A stretch of 64,000 nucleotides of DNA from Certhia americana. Taxonomy: Eukaryota > Chordata > Aves > Passeriformes > Certhiidae. The notes below the pieces were generated by a model that was not told the DNA's origin, did no database searches, and was given only the letters and a program-made list of their open reading frames with translations. The translations under genes were made by a program, and so were the position numbers. Shown here one piece after another: positions 38,066 through 50,887 of the stretch. Every line of letters begins with the position of its first letter. Within the stretch, counting starts at the first letter, position 1. The DNA is taken from assembly GCA_018697195.1 (NCBI GenBank), contig CM031879.1:36195408-36259407 (forward strand), in the 5' to 3' direction.

Positions 38066-41000
38066 CTATTTACACAGTGGTTTCAATGCATTTTTTTGGT
38101 AGTAAGCCTGTATTTCTTGGGATGAAAGGTAGAGCAAGAGCAGAGAACAATCCCAACTAGATTTAGTTCCAATTTTAATTAATTGTAAGTCTTTCTTTTA
38201 CTTTATCATTGATTCTTCTGCCCATTGCACAATAAGAGGCTGCTAGAACCCCATGTGGTTAGAATTCTGGTTATTTTCATGTTTTCTTCACATACCCAGT
38301 TCCACATGTAAATGAACGATTTCCAGTAATTAACAAAACAGATGGGGAAAAGGCACAATTAATAATTTCATTTGTTATAAACTGTTTTTGTCCCCACACA
38401 TTCTGGTTTTTGAGGGCCTAATTCTATTTGAATGTTTTTTAAAAGGGTAAAGAAATAGCGTTAATCTAGTTGTTTCTTTTAAGGGGTCAGTTTTTTATTT
38501 AGTTTTAAGAAAGTAAAACACTCATCAGAATCAAATAATTGCTGAAAGGCATTGCTTTCAGTCTGCATCTGAAAATATATTTACAGACGGTAATTACTTA
38601 AATGCCACTCTAGAAGAATGAGTTCGAAACACAAATACCTGTTTAAATGGAAAGAGTATTAACCATGTATGTTTTATTGGGGAAGTTAAAAAAAAGTCAA
38701 CTGTAGATCTTCATGGAGAGTTTTGTGTACTACTTTGTTCAGTTTAGTAGTTGTTCCAATTTTTATATCCTTGTTTAAAACATATTTGTGGACTTACTGA
38801 ACTGTATTTTTAGAATGTGGTAAGTCAATGATCTAGATTGGATTAAAAGTATCTGACTAATGTACTTAGATTCTGGTTCTTAAGTCTATTGATATATAAA
38901 TTACGCTTTCATGTGTATAATAAACATATTTCTTCTTCAACTGACAAAGCTTTAATACTTCAACCTGATAGAATTCTATATCTTGGAACTTGAAATGTTT
39001 TAAAAATATGTTTTGGAGGAAGGTGTTGCTAATTGTAATTACTTGCATTGTAATTACTTTATTTGATGCAAAAAATTAAGATACACATGTTTGGCTGGGG
39101 CATTATAAAGTGAAATGCTTTTATTTTCTCTGCTGCTGAAAATTAATGTCTTTGAAGGCTTTCCCTGTGAAGTATACTATTGCCATGTAATCTAGGAAAC
39201 TATGGTGGGGTCCTAGAAGAGTCTGACCATTCTCAACATTTTCCAAAACTGAATTTCTGCTTTATGAAGGATATTTAATACAGCATGAGAGGCAATAACA
39301 TCTTGTTATGCAGGAATTAAGTGTTCACAGCTTTAATTAGGGGAATTAAGAGCTTAGCCAACTTCCTGTAAATACCTTTGGTTACTGTTTTTTTTTGGTT
39401 TTTTTTTTTTTAATTTAGTGAAAGAACTGAAACATTTCCTGATTTTGTAATTTACCCATGGTGAATTTTTAGTAACAAAAATAATTACAGTGTTCTTTTA
39501 TACATCATGGCTACTGCAAGGGTTTGTCCAAAAAAAAAAAAAAAAAAACCCTGAATAAAGCAGGTTTTATACTATTTGGATGTCAGTGATTGCACATGGC
39601 AGGCAAAGAGGTGATGAATCTTTTATTAAGCTTTCCACTATAATTCCCTAGGATTTCATGGTCCTTCTGCACTTTTTTCTCCTCTTCTATTTTGTCATGT
39701 TAAAATATGCTTCATTAAGAAGAAGGGCAATTATTCCATGTCCCAGATCCTCCACATTTATGATTTTGTAGAGTGACATCTAAGGCTGGTGTAAAAAAAT
39801 TTCAACTTCCATCAGTGTGCTTTAGACATTCCACTTTAATCTAGGAGTTTAATATCATTTAATTCTTTGATTAAATTTCTCTTCATAGCTAGGTTTAAGA
39901 TGTAAAGTATTTGTATTTATAAAATTACTATATCAAGATTGATGCCATCTTTCTTATTTCTTATCTGTAAACTGAAATCAAGATTTTTTTTTTCTCTTTG
40001 CTTTCATATATAGAGGTTTGATGCTTGTTACTATAAACTTCTGTATTGCCTGAAGGAGTATGGTTTCTTCTAGGCATATATTTCTCATTTAAGTCTTTAA
40101 GGATAAAGAAAGGTGCCTACTAAAAACTTTCTCCTTTATGAAAAGTTTCTATCTTCTACTATAAATACATCTAGTATTATAAACTGCTAGCAAAACAAGG
40201 AGCCCTGGAACATAGAAACAAGCAGAAATACAATTTTTTTTCAATACTATTTTTTTTTTCACTGTTTTGAAGTAGCATAAAGAAATTAGCATAAAATAAT
40301 ATTTTCCCTCCTAAGAAAAATGACTACATGGGAAAACAAGTTTTCCACAAATAGATGAGCTTATATAAACCTACACTGATGTGAATTCCCTGTGATGGAC
40401 TTACCAACACTTCTTCTCAGAGCAGTCATTTAATATATATTTTTTTTTTCAGTAAAATAAAAAAAAAATTGAAAAAATATTTTAAAATGTTAACAAAACA
40501 CCTAATGAGTAAATAGAAGCTTCTTTTTAGAAAAAAGTCAAAATATGAATTAAAAACGAAATTAGGACTTTGGTGAGATTCATCTTGCCTCTTGCCCACA
40601 TTTTGCTATCTGAAATGTGGAGAGGTAGCTTACATGATTCCTCAAACTGATTTCTATGATTGCTTTCATGTCAGGTGTGTCTCAGCAATAATTACAAAAG
40701 CAACCAACATAACTGAGCTGGGGGAAGCTCATGATTTAGGAGCGGAGGAACTCACATGACTGCTCTATGGGATACTTGAGACCTCTAGATGTTTTTGACA
40801 AAAAGTAGTTTCATGCTGATACTGAAACCTACACATTTCACTGTATGGAGAATTTGGAAAGTGGTAAAGTCTGAAGTGTACATTAATGTATATCCTTCAC
40901 ACTGTCCATATGAAATTATTAACTCAATATATAATCTAACTGCTATCAATCAAAAACGGAGTAATTTTACTTTTTTTCTGAAGTGCTGTTGATAAACAAG

Positions 41001-44000
41001 CTGTTTCATGCTTTCATAGTGAATGTTAATCTTTGCATCTATTTGTTACTACACACGTATTGTGCAGATGTACCTTCTTTATTACCATGTTGCAGCTCTG
41101 AATATGTTTTTTAATATTCTTGATTCTTTCTGTTTTCTAACATTTGTAACATAATTGTGGAAAGGTTTGGTATGCAGAAGGCTTAAGGCAGAAAATCCCT
41201 TATGTTGTATATTTTGGAAAAAATATTTGGCAAATGTGCATAACAGAGAGTAGTTTCCATTAAATTGACCTGTGGTTTTTTATTACCTAGAAATAGTTCT
41301 TTCAGGTTTTTGAAAGGAACAAGAAAAATTATAATTATGGCAGACACCAGGTAATGAATGTAGCTGCTAACATGTGAATGGAACATTCATCTTTTTTTCA
41401 ATAATTCCAAAATGCTTCAAACTTAATTTGAGTAAATTTTCAGGGGTATTGTGAAAACATCTTTTTACACCATAGGTGTTTTATTTTACTGGAAGACTCA
41501 CACATACTTACTTTGCTAGACACCTGAGAAATGTCTTTTTGATGCACTCTGTACATTTATGTGCATTTGATATCCATGTGTTTGTATGTGCACATATATG
41601 TAAAAACAAGCAAAATATATACACGGAAAAAGGTGAATGCTTTTTATAGACTTTATAAATTTTTTGAAATCTTCAATAATCAATCACATTTCATGTTGTA
41701 CTGTAAGTAATTGAAACCACATCTTAGTTTCAATTAATAACTGAGGTTATTTTAGTTTAGAATATTCTACAAGAATAGTTATCTTCTTCATTGCTTCCAG
41801 CTAATGTATACTAAGCATATTGTCCAATTTCAACTTTATTTCCTAGGAGGTAAAAAGCAGTTGTATTTTCTTTATTAAACAAATGTAAGAAGGTGATGCC
41901 CTTCATTTTTCCAAAAGAAATACAGATTATACATGGGAGAAGGACATACCTCTGAGAAGTCACACTCAAGATGGTCAAATTTCAGAGGTTGTAGCATTCA
42001 AGCCCTGCTGAAGACCAAGAAAGTTTTGTCTTTGTGTATGCAGGGCTAGAATCTCACTGTCCTAATTTAAGAGACTGGTCCTGCTGGTGATGGCAATGAT
42101 GATGATGATGGTGATAGTCCTATTTCCAGGTTATGTCCTTAGCAGTGATCAATGTCTGTGATCATTACTATGTCTGAATGCTTCCACGTTCCACTGAAGA
42201 CGAGCTACTTTATACAGTGTTTGAGCCCTTTGTCAACAAAAACTGAAACAAGCACCAAATTATATTCCAGGTTTCATACCGAGGTTGTTTTGCTAAGGTA
42301 AACAAAGAGAAGCCCCAGGGGAAGGTTATAATCAGAATATCACAAGACTGGACAGATTAGGTTTGTGCAGAAGTGGGGAATTCAGGGGACTAATTCAGGA
42401 GGCTAGTTGTCCTCATTTGACTAGGCGACAACACAGACCAGGAATGTAAATGAACGTCTCTTTCCTAAGTGCAAAGTTTGCATGGGAGGATAATGAATGT
42501 CCTTCCACAGACTCCTTACAGCAATGCTGTAAAAGAAAGGAAAGAAGTTGATTCATGGTAAGTGAAATTGCCTTGCAAAAAGCATACTTTCTTTATGAAA
42601 GATCATATTTTTTAACAATAATTATAAAAACTCTGAAATGATTGGACTATTAGTGAAAAAATTTGTGGTAAATAAATAGTAACCAAAGGTAAAAAATAGT
42701 TTTGGATGTAATTTCTTATTTCTTTTTACCTTAAAATTTCTTATATTCTTTCATGACAAACTGTGGGAATTGAATATTTTGAAATCTGAAGTTGGCACTT
42801 TTCTCTTTCCTTATGACTTTATTGCAGCTCTGAGATTTTTTTTTTTTTTTAAATACTGTGCTGGTGGCCTTATTTATATCTATCCGTACATATAGATGAC
42901 AACAATGGCTACATTATATATTTATGCTTCGCTTTGGTAGTGAATTCCATTATCAGAGCAATACATCTGTGGTGATGATCTTTGAACTACCCAGATACTA
43001 AGAGAAAACACATGCGGATGAAAGCAGTTCTGTCTCATTTATAGATTAGACAGTAACTGGTTTCAGTAGGCTGTCAGAAAAATTCCCCTAGATGGACAAA
43101 CTATTTTATCACGTACAGGAATGATGAGCACAGCTTGAGGTCCAGATGGGTTTTGTTAAATTTGTTATATTAAAAGTGCACCCTGGTTTTCCTGGGCATA
43201 TAAACAAAGTTAGGTAGCTGATTTCTACTGGCAGTTTCATATATAACTACTGCAAGGAACAGGGTTTTGTGTTGCCTGCTGCTCAGAAGTACTAAGGAAG
43301 AAATTAAGTATATTGGACACAGAGCTTGTGCTGTGTGAAATAAAGTATTGAAAATGTACTGGTTATGATTATGAATTGAAAAAGATCCATGTCAGAATAG
43401 TGGCAATCTGCATAGCAATCTTGATTACATCACTCTGTTTAGAAAAAAGCCTTCATTTATATATTCTGAAGGTTTAAAATATGGTTACAGCAGTCTGCAC
43501 CAAGTGCATTGCACTGATATAGGCTGGAAAATGGAAGGTGTACATAGTTGTGTGTATTTCTTGGTTAATGTATAGGAAAGTGATAAAACGAGTCCCTTTA
43601 CTGTCCTTAGCTCTTGCCATTGCTAGTCACTTGGTTTTGGTGAAGGGAAAGAGGTAGGTAGTTCTGGTTTTCCCACTGTGGAATTATTATCAAATCACTG
43701 ATTCTGATGAGAAGAAAAATTAGGAAAATATTTATTTATTCTTTCTGTTCTCTGTTTGCTAGTAAGGGTCTAAGCAAACAAAGTGCTATTAACCTTATCT
43801 GACATATTTTTATATGTCTGGGAGATAATGCAGAATGAGTTGCTTAATGTGATTGTTCCAGGTTCTGAAGGAAGCTGACCTTCAAGTGGCCCTTAGGTAT
43901 TTAATTATATTTTAACCTTTAATTTTCCTTGCAAATCGGCTGCGGCCCCATTTTGTTCTACTTCCCAAAGATGCACTCATTACAGTCCTCAAGGTTCCAA

Positions 44001-47000
44001 TGTAGAAACTTCAGAAAGGAGATTCTTTCATCATATTTGTTCTGAAGTCCAAGTAAATAAAGCACTTAGTGTGTCTCAGTGGCAAATGCCTAACCTGTCT
44101 AATAACCTTCACACAGAAAAGATAGAACAACCAGTAGTAAAAGAGTATTTTTCATATACTTCTTCCATGTAATCCATCCTCTCTAAGGAGATATCTAATA
44201 ATATTTCTTAAGCTTAAAATGATAGGGGAAAGGGTGTTTCAAATTGACATTCAGGTTCTAAAATAAATGGTCTTTTCTGGTCTGGTCTTTCTTTATAATA
44301 CACCACTCTAGCAATAGAGAGAAAATAAAAAATGTAAATTAAAAAGTATTTTTAGTCTCTTAATGCCATTTCAGATTTTTTTTAAACAGTTCGTACCCTA
44401 TTTGACCACTTCACTACCAATCCTTCATAAACTGCTTGTATCTTTTACCTTCTTGCTATATCTGTCAGCTGGATCCTTCAAACTTGTCTTTACTGATTGA
44501 TATCTCGCCTTGTTTGTTGCACACAGTTTTTTCTCCTTGCAAAGTACCCGATGTATGTCTGAACACTTTCCTTGGAACCCGTGACATGTAGTTACCCTGA
44601 TTTCCTGTTTCTAAGTCGCGTCTGCTCAAGAACAATGTTTTTTTCCCTGCCTCTTCTGCTGTTTGCAGTTCATAATGCAACTATCATCTTTTCTCATTAT
44701 CTCTTCTTGCAGTTTCCAAGAGTGTTTTAAATCACTTTAGTGGCAATTTTCATTTTGTACATTTCAGATATTACCATTGTCTGGCCTGTGTCACCCTTGC
44801 CACTCATTACTTTTTATATGTTGGTTTTGATGCACTTTGGCCTTAATTTTCACTGTTGCTAATCCAAATCATGTAGAATTTAATGGGAAGTGTTCCATTC
44901 ATCCTTGTAGCCCTTGAATCCAATCTTTTATATATTTCCTTTCGAAGGAATAGGAGCTTTATAATGAAGTTATTTTCCCTTCAGACATTCTCTGTTGCTT
45001 TACCCTCACTCTTCACTGAGATTCATTAGATCTTCTTATTCTTTGAAAATGAAATCTGATGCAAATGTCCATACATTTATTACTTTCCCAGACATGCCAC
45101 CAATTTAATTCTGATATCTTGTGAACATTGAAGGTTGCCTATAAATATTTGTATGTGGCAAATGAAATTTCAACACACGTAAAATGCAAGGGTAGCTGTA
45201 TTAAATTAGTGCAGTCTTCATTCTTTGTTTTCTTTTTTGTCAGATGATTCCTTTTTTTACCTATTATGAAGAAAAATGTTCTTTCTTTATTCCTATTTAT
45301 TCCTTAATAAATTCCTTGATACCAACATGTGGCCCAGTCTTTTCCTTTTTTACATTTGCATTTTTACATTCAAGACATAGTTTTATATTTATGCTGTTAG
45401 TTTCTTTGCTTCTGTCAGTACTTTTGATCATCTAGTAGTATATCTTACTATTTTCACAGACTGTGCAGAATTTTATATTCTACATATTGTGATTTTGCAG
45501 GTGTCAGTTAATGAAATAACATTACAGTTGGAAGCTGCTGTTGAAGGACATGACTTTCTCTCTTCATTTACCAAAAAAACTCCAAAATAAAAATCCATAT
45601 AAATTCCAAAGAAGCATAGGCAGTGCTGTTTTGCAATCATTGCCTGTGTAAAATTGATTAAATAAAAGTGGAAAAAAAAGTTTTTTATATTTATAATTCA
45701 CCAGACTTCCAAGAATTTATTTGTGTTTTGAAAATACTTAAGGGAAAATAGCCTAACTGCTGGTAGAATCTTCTGTGTTTTCTTCATATTTCAAAGTTCT
45801 TAACCATTTTAAAGACAATGAGGAGACCAAACAAAATGCTTACAAATGTATTTTACTACTAGAATAGAAATGGTTACCCATGTCATAATTTTTTGACTGA
45901 TGCAGGTTTATAGCAATCTCAGTCATACATTAGGATGTGTTATGAATGTGGACTTTCTCTAAATCTATGCAAAGATTCAAGAGATAATTCGCAGAGATTT
46001 GAAGAAGTAAAAGCATCAGCATTTCTGTCACCTCCGTTTCCATTCCCTCAAGGAAGAAATTTTATTACAGCTTTATTGTATCAAACTGTGGAGTAGAATG
46101 GTGGCATATGATTCTGTGCAGATACTCTTGATATAATTTTTTTCTAGTAGAAGATCATAAATGGTATGGAGATAAGGTCACAAAATGCACAATTGGTCCT
46201 TAGGGGCCTAATCCTAGTTCTGGCAGCACACTATTATCCACTTGTCCAATTTGTTCAGAGAAAAATAATAAGGTTTAAAAGATGTCATCTTAGTTGTGCT
46301 ACAGGTTACGTTAAGCACAGTAGCTAAACAGCACAGTGTCCCAAACCACAGCACACTGTTACTGCTAGGTATGAATTTTGTTTCTTTAATGTTGAGATGC
46401 ACATACTCCTTTATTAAATACCACAAAATACCTATACTACAATACTGGGACCAAAGCAGGAAAGCTATGATCACTGTGGCAGACAATCCATTCTTATTAA
46501 AAGTCTCTCTATTCTGCAGGAACATAAATATTGATGCAAAACTGGGTTACCTGCATTTTGGTTTATGAGTTGTGAACAATAGGAAAACATTGAAAACATA
46601 ATTTTACTTGTCCCTTCAAACATGAATCATTTGGAGACGGACTGCTTGAATAAGATGCCAGAAGTTCAAAGAGCGGAAGGGAGAAATGTCCAAATAATTT
46701 AGAACAGATGACAGGGTATGAGCTAGAATTGGCTAAGTCATAGATATTTCCTCTTGTGAGTGAAAAAAAAAAAAAAGAAAAAAAAAGTGTATTTATGTGT
46801 TAGATATATGCAGATAGTATACCTGTGTCTATAAAATACACATTCATAAATAACATTTATATAAATGTTTAATGTTTGTTTCTTAATAAATAAATATGTA
46901 TGGGTATAAATATAGGTAGATATAAAGATAAATACATTAGATATAGCCATATATCAATTCATCAAGGCAGAGCTAAAAAAGAAAAAGAAATATCTGAAAA

Positions 47001-47850
47001 ATATTGTTTGTACAGAAAATGAAGTTTTTTTGGGTTCTTATTCAGTGTTCCTTGAAAGTACATTTGGGGAATCAGGGATCTTCTACCTGCCCAAACTGTT
47101 TGGTATGGTGGGGAATTGGAAAATTCATTTCCTGTGACGTCCTTCCAGACAAACTTGGAATTTGGAATCAGGTGTACCTTAGAATGTTGCCTCTTGTGCT
47201 TTTAAACCAGTAGGATAATGAACAGCCAAATAGCTTATATAAGAAAAAAAAAACAATTAAAAAGAAAAAAAGGTGTACACAGCTACTGAGACTTTCTAGG
47301 TAAATTTTTGCATTGAAAAAGCATTCTTTTTCAACTAGTCCATTTTCAGAGAATTGTTCTAAATCAAAAGTCTTGAACAGCTCTGGAGTGCATTCACACT
47401 AGAGACTAAATACACTTTATAAGATCAACACCATATTAAAATTCAAATATGCCAGTAAGGAAGAAAGAGTTTGACTACATATTACAAAACCCTTTTGCCT
47501 TTTTCTAATTTTAACATAGTGCATACCTGGCATTTTGGAACCACCATGTGACTCTTAACATTATCGGAAAATGACAGTGAGATATAACATGATCCTTTTG
47601 ATCCTCTGGAAGATTTAATAAAAAGTATAAGATATTCAGGATGTCACTTCATGGGTTACTTTTTGAAGATGGAGGTTAAAATATTTTTAGCTTGATTCAT
47701 GCTCTTTTCAGGTTTATAGAAGATTCATCCTTCAGCTTTATGTGTTAACTCACTTTCAAGGTCCTGCTTCTTTTCTGACATATTCTATGGCAACAAGATA
47801 GGGTTTCTGGTAATTCAGTCCAGTGTCAAACGATCTGTTGCCCTCCTTCT

Positions 47851-47948
47851 TCATAGAATCATAGAATGATTTAGGTTGGAAAAGACCTCTAAGTTCATGA
47901 AGTCCAACTGGTAACCCAGCACTAAAACCTGTCCCTAAGTGCCACATA
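47851..47948 (-). mobile_element. CR1 LINE 3' fragment
   Basis: The segment TCATAGAATCATAGAATGAT followed by TTAGGTTGGAAAAGACCTCT and AAGTTCATGAAGTCCAACTG is the reverse complement of the CR1 3' end, including the 8-bp terminal repeat ATTCTATG. It continues with AACCCAGCAC and CCTGTCCCTAAGTGCCACAT. The element therefore lies on the minus strand, 3' end at the left, truncated after about 100 bases. A CR1 of this kind is a main reason for calling the genome avian or at least sauropsid. Confidence 0.92.
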
Positions 47949-50818
47949 AAGTCATTTACTATTGTAACCTATATTGATTCCCTAGTCTCCTCCACACCTT
48001 TTTGTAACTATGTCATGCCTGCAAATGAACGTCCTCTGTCATGTTCCATCTTGGTGGAACATGGTGCATAGGTGCCCAGTGAAGCTCACTGTGCTGCACC
48101 TGGCATGGTGCAGAGCCCCAGTTCCTGCAACCAGTCTCCACAGTACAGACATGATGTTCTCCATCAGCACCTCAGGGTCAGCAACATCACTATCCTTTCT
48201 TCTCAATACTACCTCAGCTACCTCTGTAGTATTTTCCTGACAGATACTACCCATAGACAATTATCTGGTAGGGTGGAGGGTAGTAGGTAAATATTTGTTT
48301 ATACATTTAGAAGAGTGGCTAGGCTGAAGTCTAGTCTGAAGCAGCGTTGCAGTTCATATCCATAAAAGTGAGGACAGCAACTGGGAAATGCATCCATACA
48401 AAGCTTTCGTGGGCTCAGCACATCCAGAGCTAATTGACAAGGCAAACTTAAAGTCATTATGGACTTGCTGCATCTGCTTTATGAGTTGTTAAATTCTCTT
48501 TTTGCCTTTCTTTCATCACATTTCTTTAGAAAATAAATTTACTGAGTCGCAGTGGAAATCATAGTTTACAAATGGTGTTTTTACTGACATTGACACTTTC
48601 ATCAATGCCATTCAAGCCTTCCTGGAAAGTTTGAAAGTAGTCTATAGGCTGATGTTTCATGAATTTGCTAGTGGATGGAGTCCCAAGTAACAGGCACAGA
48701 AGAGAAGCATTCTAGCAAGCATTATCAGATAGGTATTTTATGTATTCATTGCTACTTAAAGTCTCTGAGCTAGTTCATCAACACTGAGATTAGGGGGTTT
48801 GATCTTTCCATTTACTCTGGAACGTGTTGCTTCAGGTAGAAAGGCTATGATACACTAAGGCACTGCAACCTACTCACTCTTTTTTCCCATCTTACCTTCT
48901 GTGTTGATTGTACTGTGTATCATTTATCACCTTTTACAGCATAAATGCACTAACATTTATTTGACATAAAAGTTTTTTCAAGTCTCTTATTTTAGTCAGC
49001 ACAGAGAACCAGCTAGATAGTACAGATAATCATTTCTAGATGCCTTCATATTAAATATGTTGGAAAAAAAGCACGGGAGAAAGATTTCATTAAAAGATGG
49101 GCTATTACATCAGCCACAAATGTAGCAAATTCAGTGAAACAACCTATGTCACATTTGCATCATAAGTGCAGGCATTATCAAGAAATATAGCCCTAAATGA
49201 AATATAATTCAATATACTAAAAACTAGATAGATAAAAATACATGAAGTGAAATTATTATTAAATTATTTTGGTATTATTATAAGTAATATACTATATTAT
49301 TTTAAATCATATTAATATTATAATATCCACAGAAACTATGGTCATATGAAAAAGCAATTTGTCAGTGTTACTCTGAATGTATATGTCAGAGAATTGAATG
49401 TTGCTTTTACATATTAAATTATTCCTTTTTTCCCTCTTAAGACCGAAGTATTCTTTCTTTTATATTCATCATGTTCAAATGTGCTATTTTTAACTGGCAG
49501 GAGCAGAGGCAGCTCTGAACGCTTTGTTAGGGTTTAATTTAGTAAAGTAGCAATAATCTCACATCCAATTCCAGTCTCACATTGTCCTTTGGCTTGTGCC
49601 TTCTTCTTGCCCCATTTTCAGCACTGTAGTGCTAGGGAAGGGAAGACCTTTCTTACCTGACAGCTTCTCCCATATGGTTTACACTCAGATCTGGCTGCTT
49701 TAGTGGACTGCCAGAAATTGCTTAACACTGTTATGGTAGACTCAACACCACCAGGTGCTTCTTAAAAGTGCTACCAGTCTATAAAGCTGGGACTAGAGCA
49801 CTGTGGTTTCTGCTGCTATTCAGAAGAATTGGTGGAAGATGCAGAACTCTGAGAAACAAAAGAAATCTGTGACTATCAGAGTTTCTGCTTATTCAGTTTT
49901 CCATGACTTCCTTAATAATTCAAGGAATTTGATGTTGTGATTGCACCTGGTTTAGACACCTGTCTACAGCCTTAGACTGTGTGGATCCCAAAGGATGCGC
50001 CTGCCTATGGAAACTGAAATTACCCGACAGAAAGCTGTACCTTGGCCATAGATTTGACATATCCCCTATGCAAATGTCCAAAAGATTAGAGGAAGTATTT
50101 GCTTTCTAGTAATGTCAGGTTGTTGAGTGTCAAAAGGTACATACAATTTTTAGCTCTATAGCATAGCGTGGTTTTTGTTGCAGAAATTCTGCTTGGATGC
50201 CTTAATAGACAAAGGTGCATTTTCCTATGGAATTTCAGTGAGTCCAAGCACATTCCAGGGCTCTCTTAGTGCAGCCTCTGATTCATTGCCTGGGTCATAC
50301 ATACGTGACCAGTGCTGTAACAGTAATAAAATTTGTGACAGGATGCTTCTTCCCTGTAGCTCTACTATCAGGAGGGTCACCTTGCTTTAGTGGGAATTTT
50401 ACTGAGTCCACGTTGAATTTGGTATAGCAGATCTGTTCCTAACAGCCCTACTATGAATCCAGTCAGGTTGCTGGAGAGACCAGTAGGAGTGTATTTGTGC
50501 TTAGTACTTTTCTTGGGAAAAAAAAAAAAAAGTACAATGTTTTAGAGTTCACATTGGAAATTTGCTCACTTTTTCTGTTCATAAGATAATTTCTAGCAAA
50601 TGAGAACATTTTATAACAATCCATTTTTTCATAACCTGTTCTTTGCATCTCATAAAAATCTGCATGTTTACATTGTTTCATATTGTTGCCAGTTAATTTG
50701 CATTTTCTATCCATGTTCAGTTTGCATTCATTAACTCATCGTTTGCTGGTAAGTGTGTTCTTTCTATACATATTCAAAGAAATTCTTTAATTCAATTTCT
50801 CTGTTTCTTCTCATACAG

Positions 50819-50887
50819 TCTCACAGCCAGATATGCAACTCAGTCTAATCACAGTGGAATTGCAACCAGTCAAAAAAAGGCTTCTAG
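50819..50887 (+). CDS. NAV3: NAV3 coding exon, linker (69 bp, phase-symmetric)
   Basis: A 69-bp exon encodes (S)LTARYATQSNHSGIATSQKKAS and two bases of an Arg codon. It matches the NAV3 linker after the CH domain, which I remember as SLAARYATQSNHSGIATSQK in human. The acceptor is CTTCTCATACAG at 50818 and the donor is AG|GTCAGT at 50888. It enters and leaves in phase 2 and its length is a multiple of three, so it can be included or skipped without changing frame; skipping would join MQS directly to RLPGPSR. No domain is recognised. The sequence is polar, basic and probably disordered. It was found from splice sites and phase, not from open-frame length. Confidence 0.95.

Larger units (their letters stand above)
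37948..50818 (+). other. NAV3: Intron, 12.9 kb
   Basis: A long AT-rich intron without genes. Contents are a 23-base T run followed by AG (38043-38065), other A/T homopolymers (near 39530, 46764, 47243 and 50518), a short GAT-type trinucleotide run near 42093-42115, strongly AT-rich stretches (46790-46960, 49190-49330) and one CR1 fragment (47851-47948). Donor GTAGGC is at 37948 and acceptor TTCTCATACAG ends at 50818. Confidence 0.9.
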
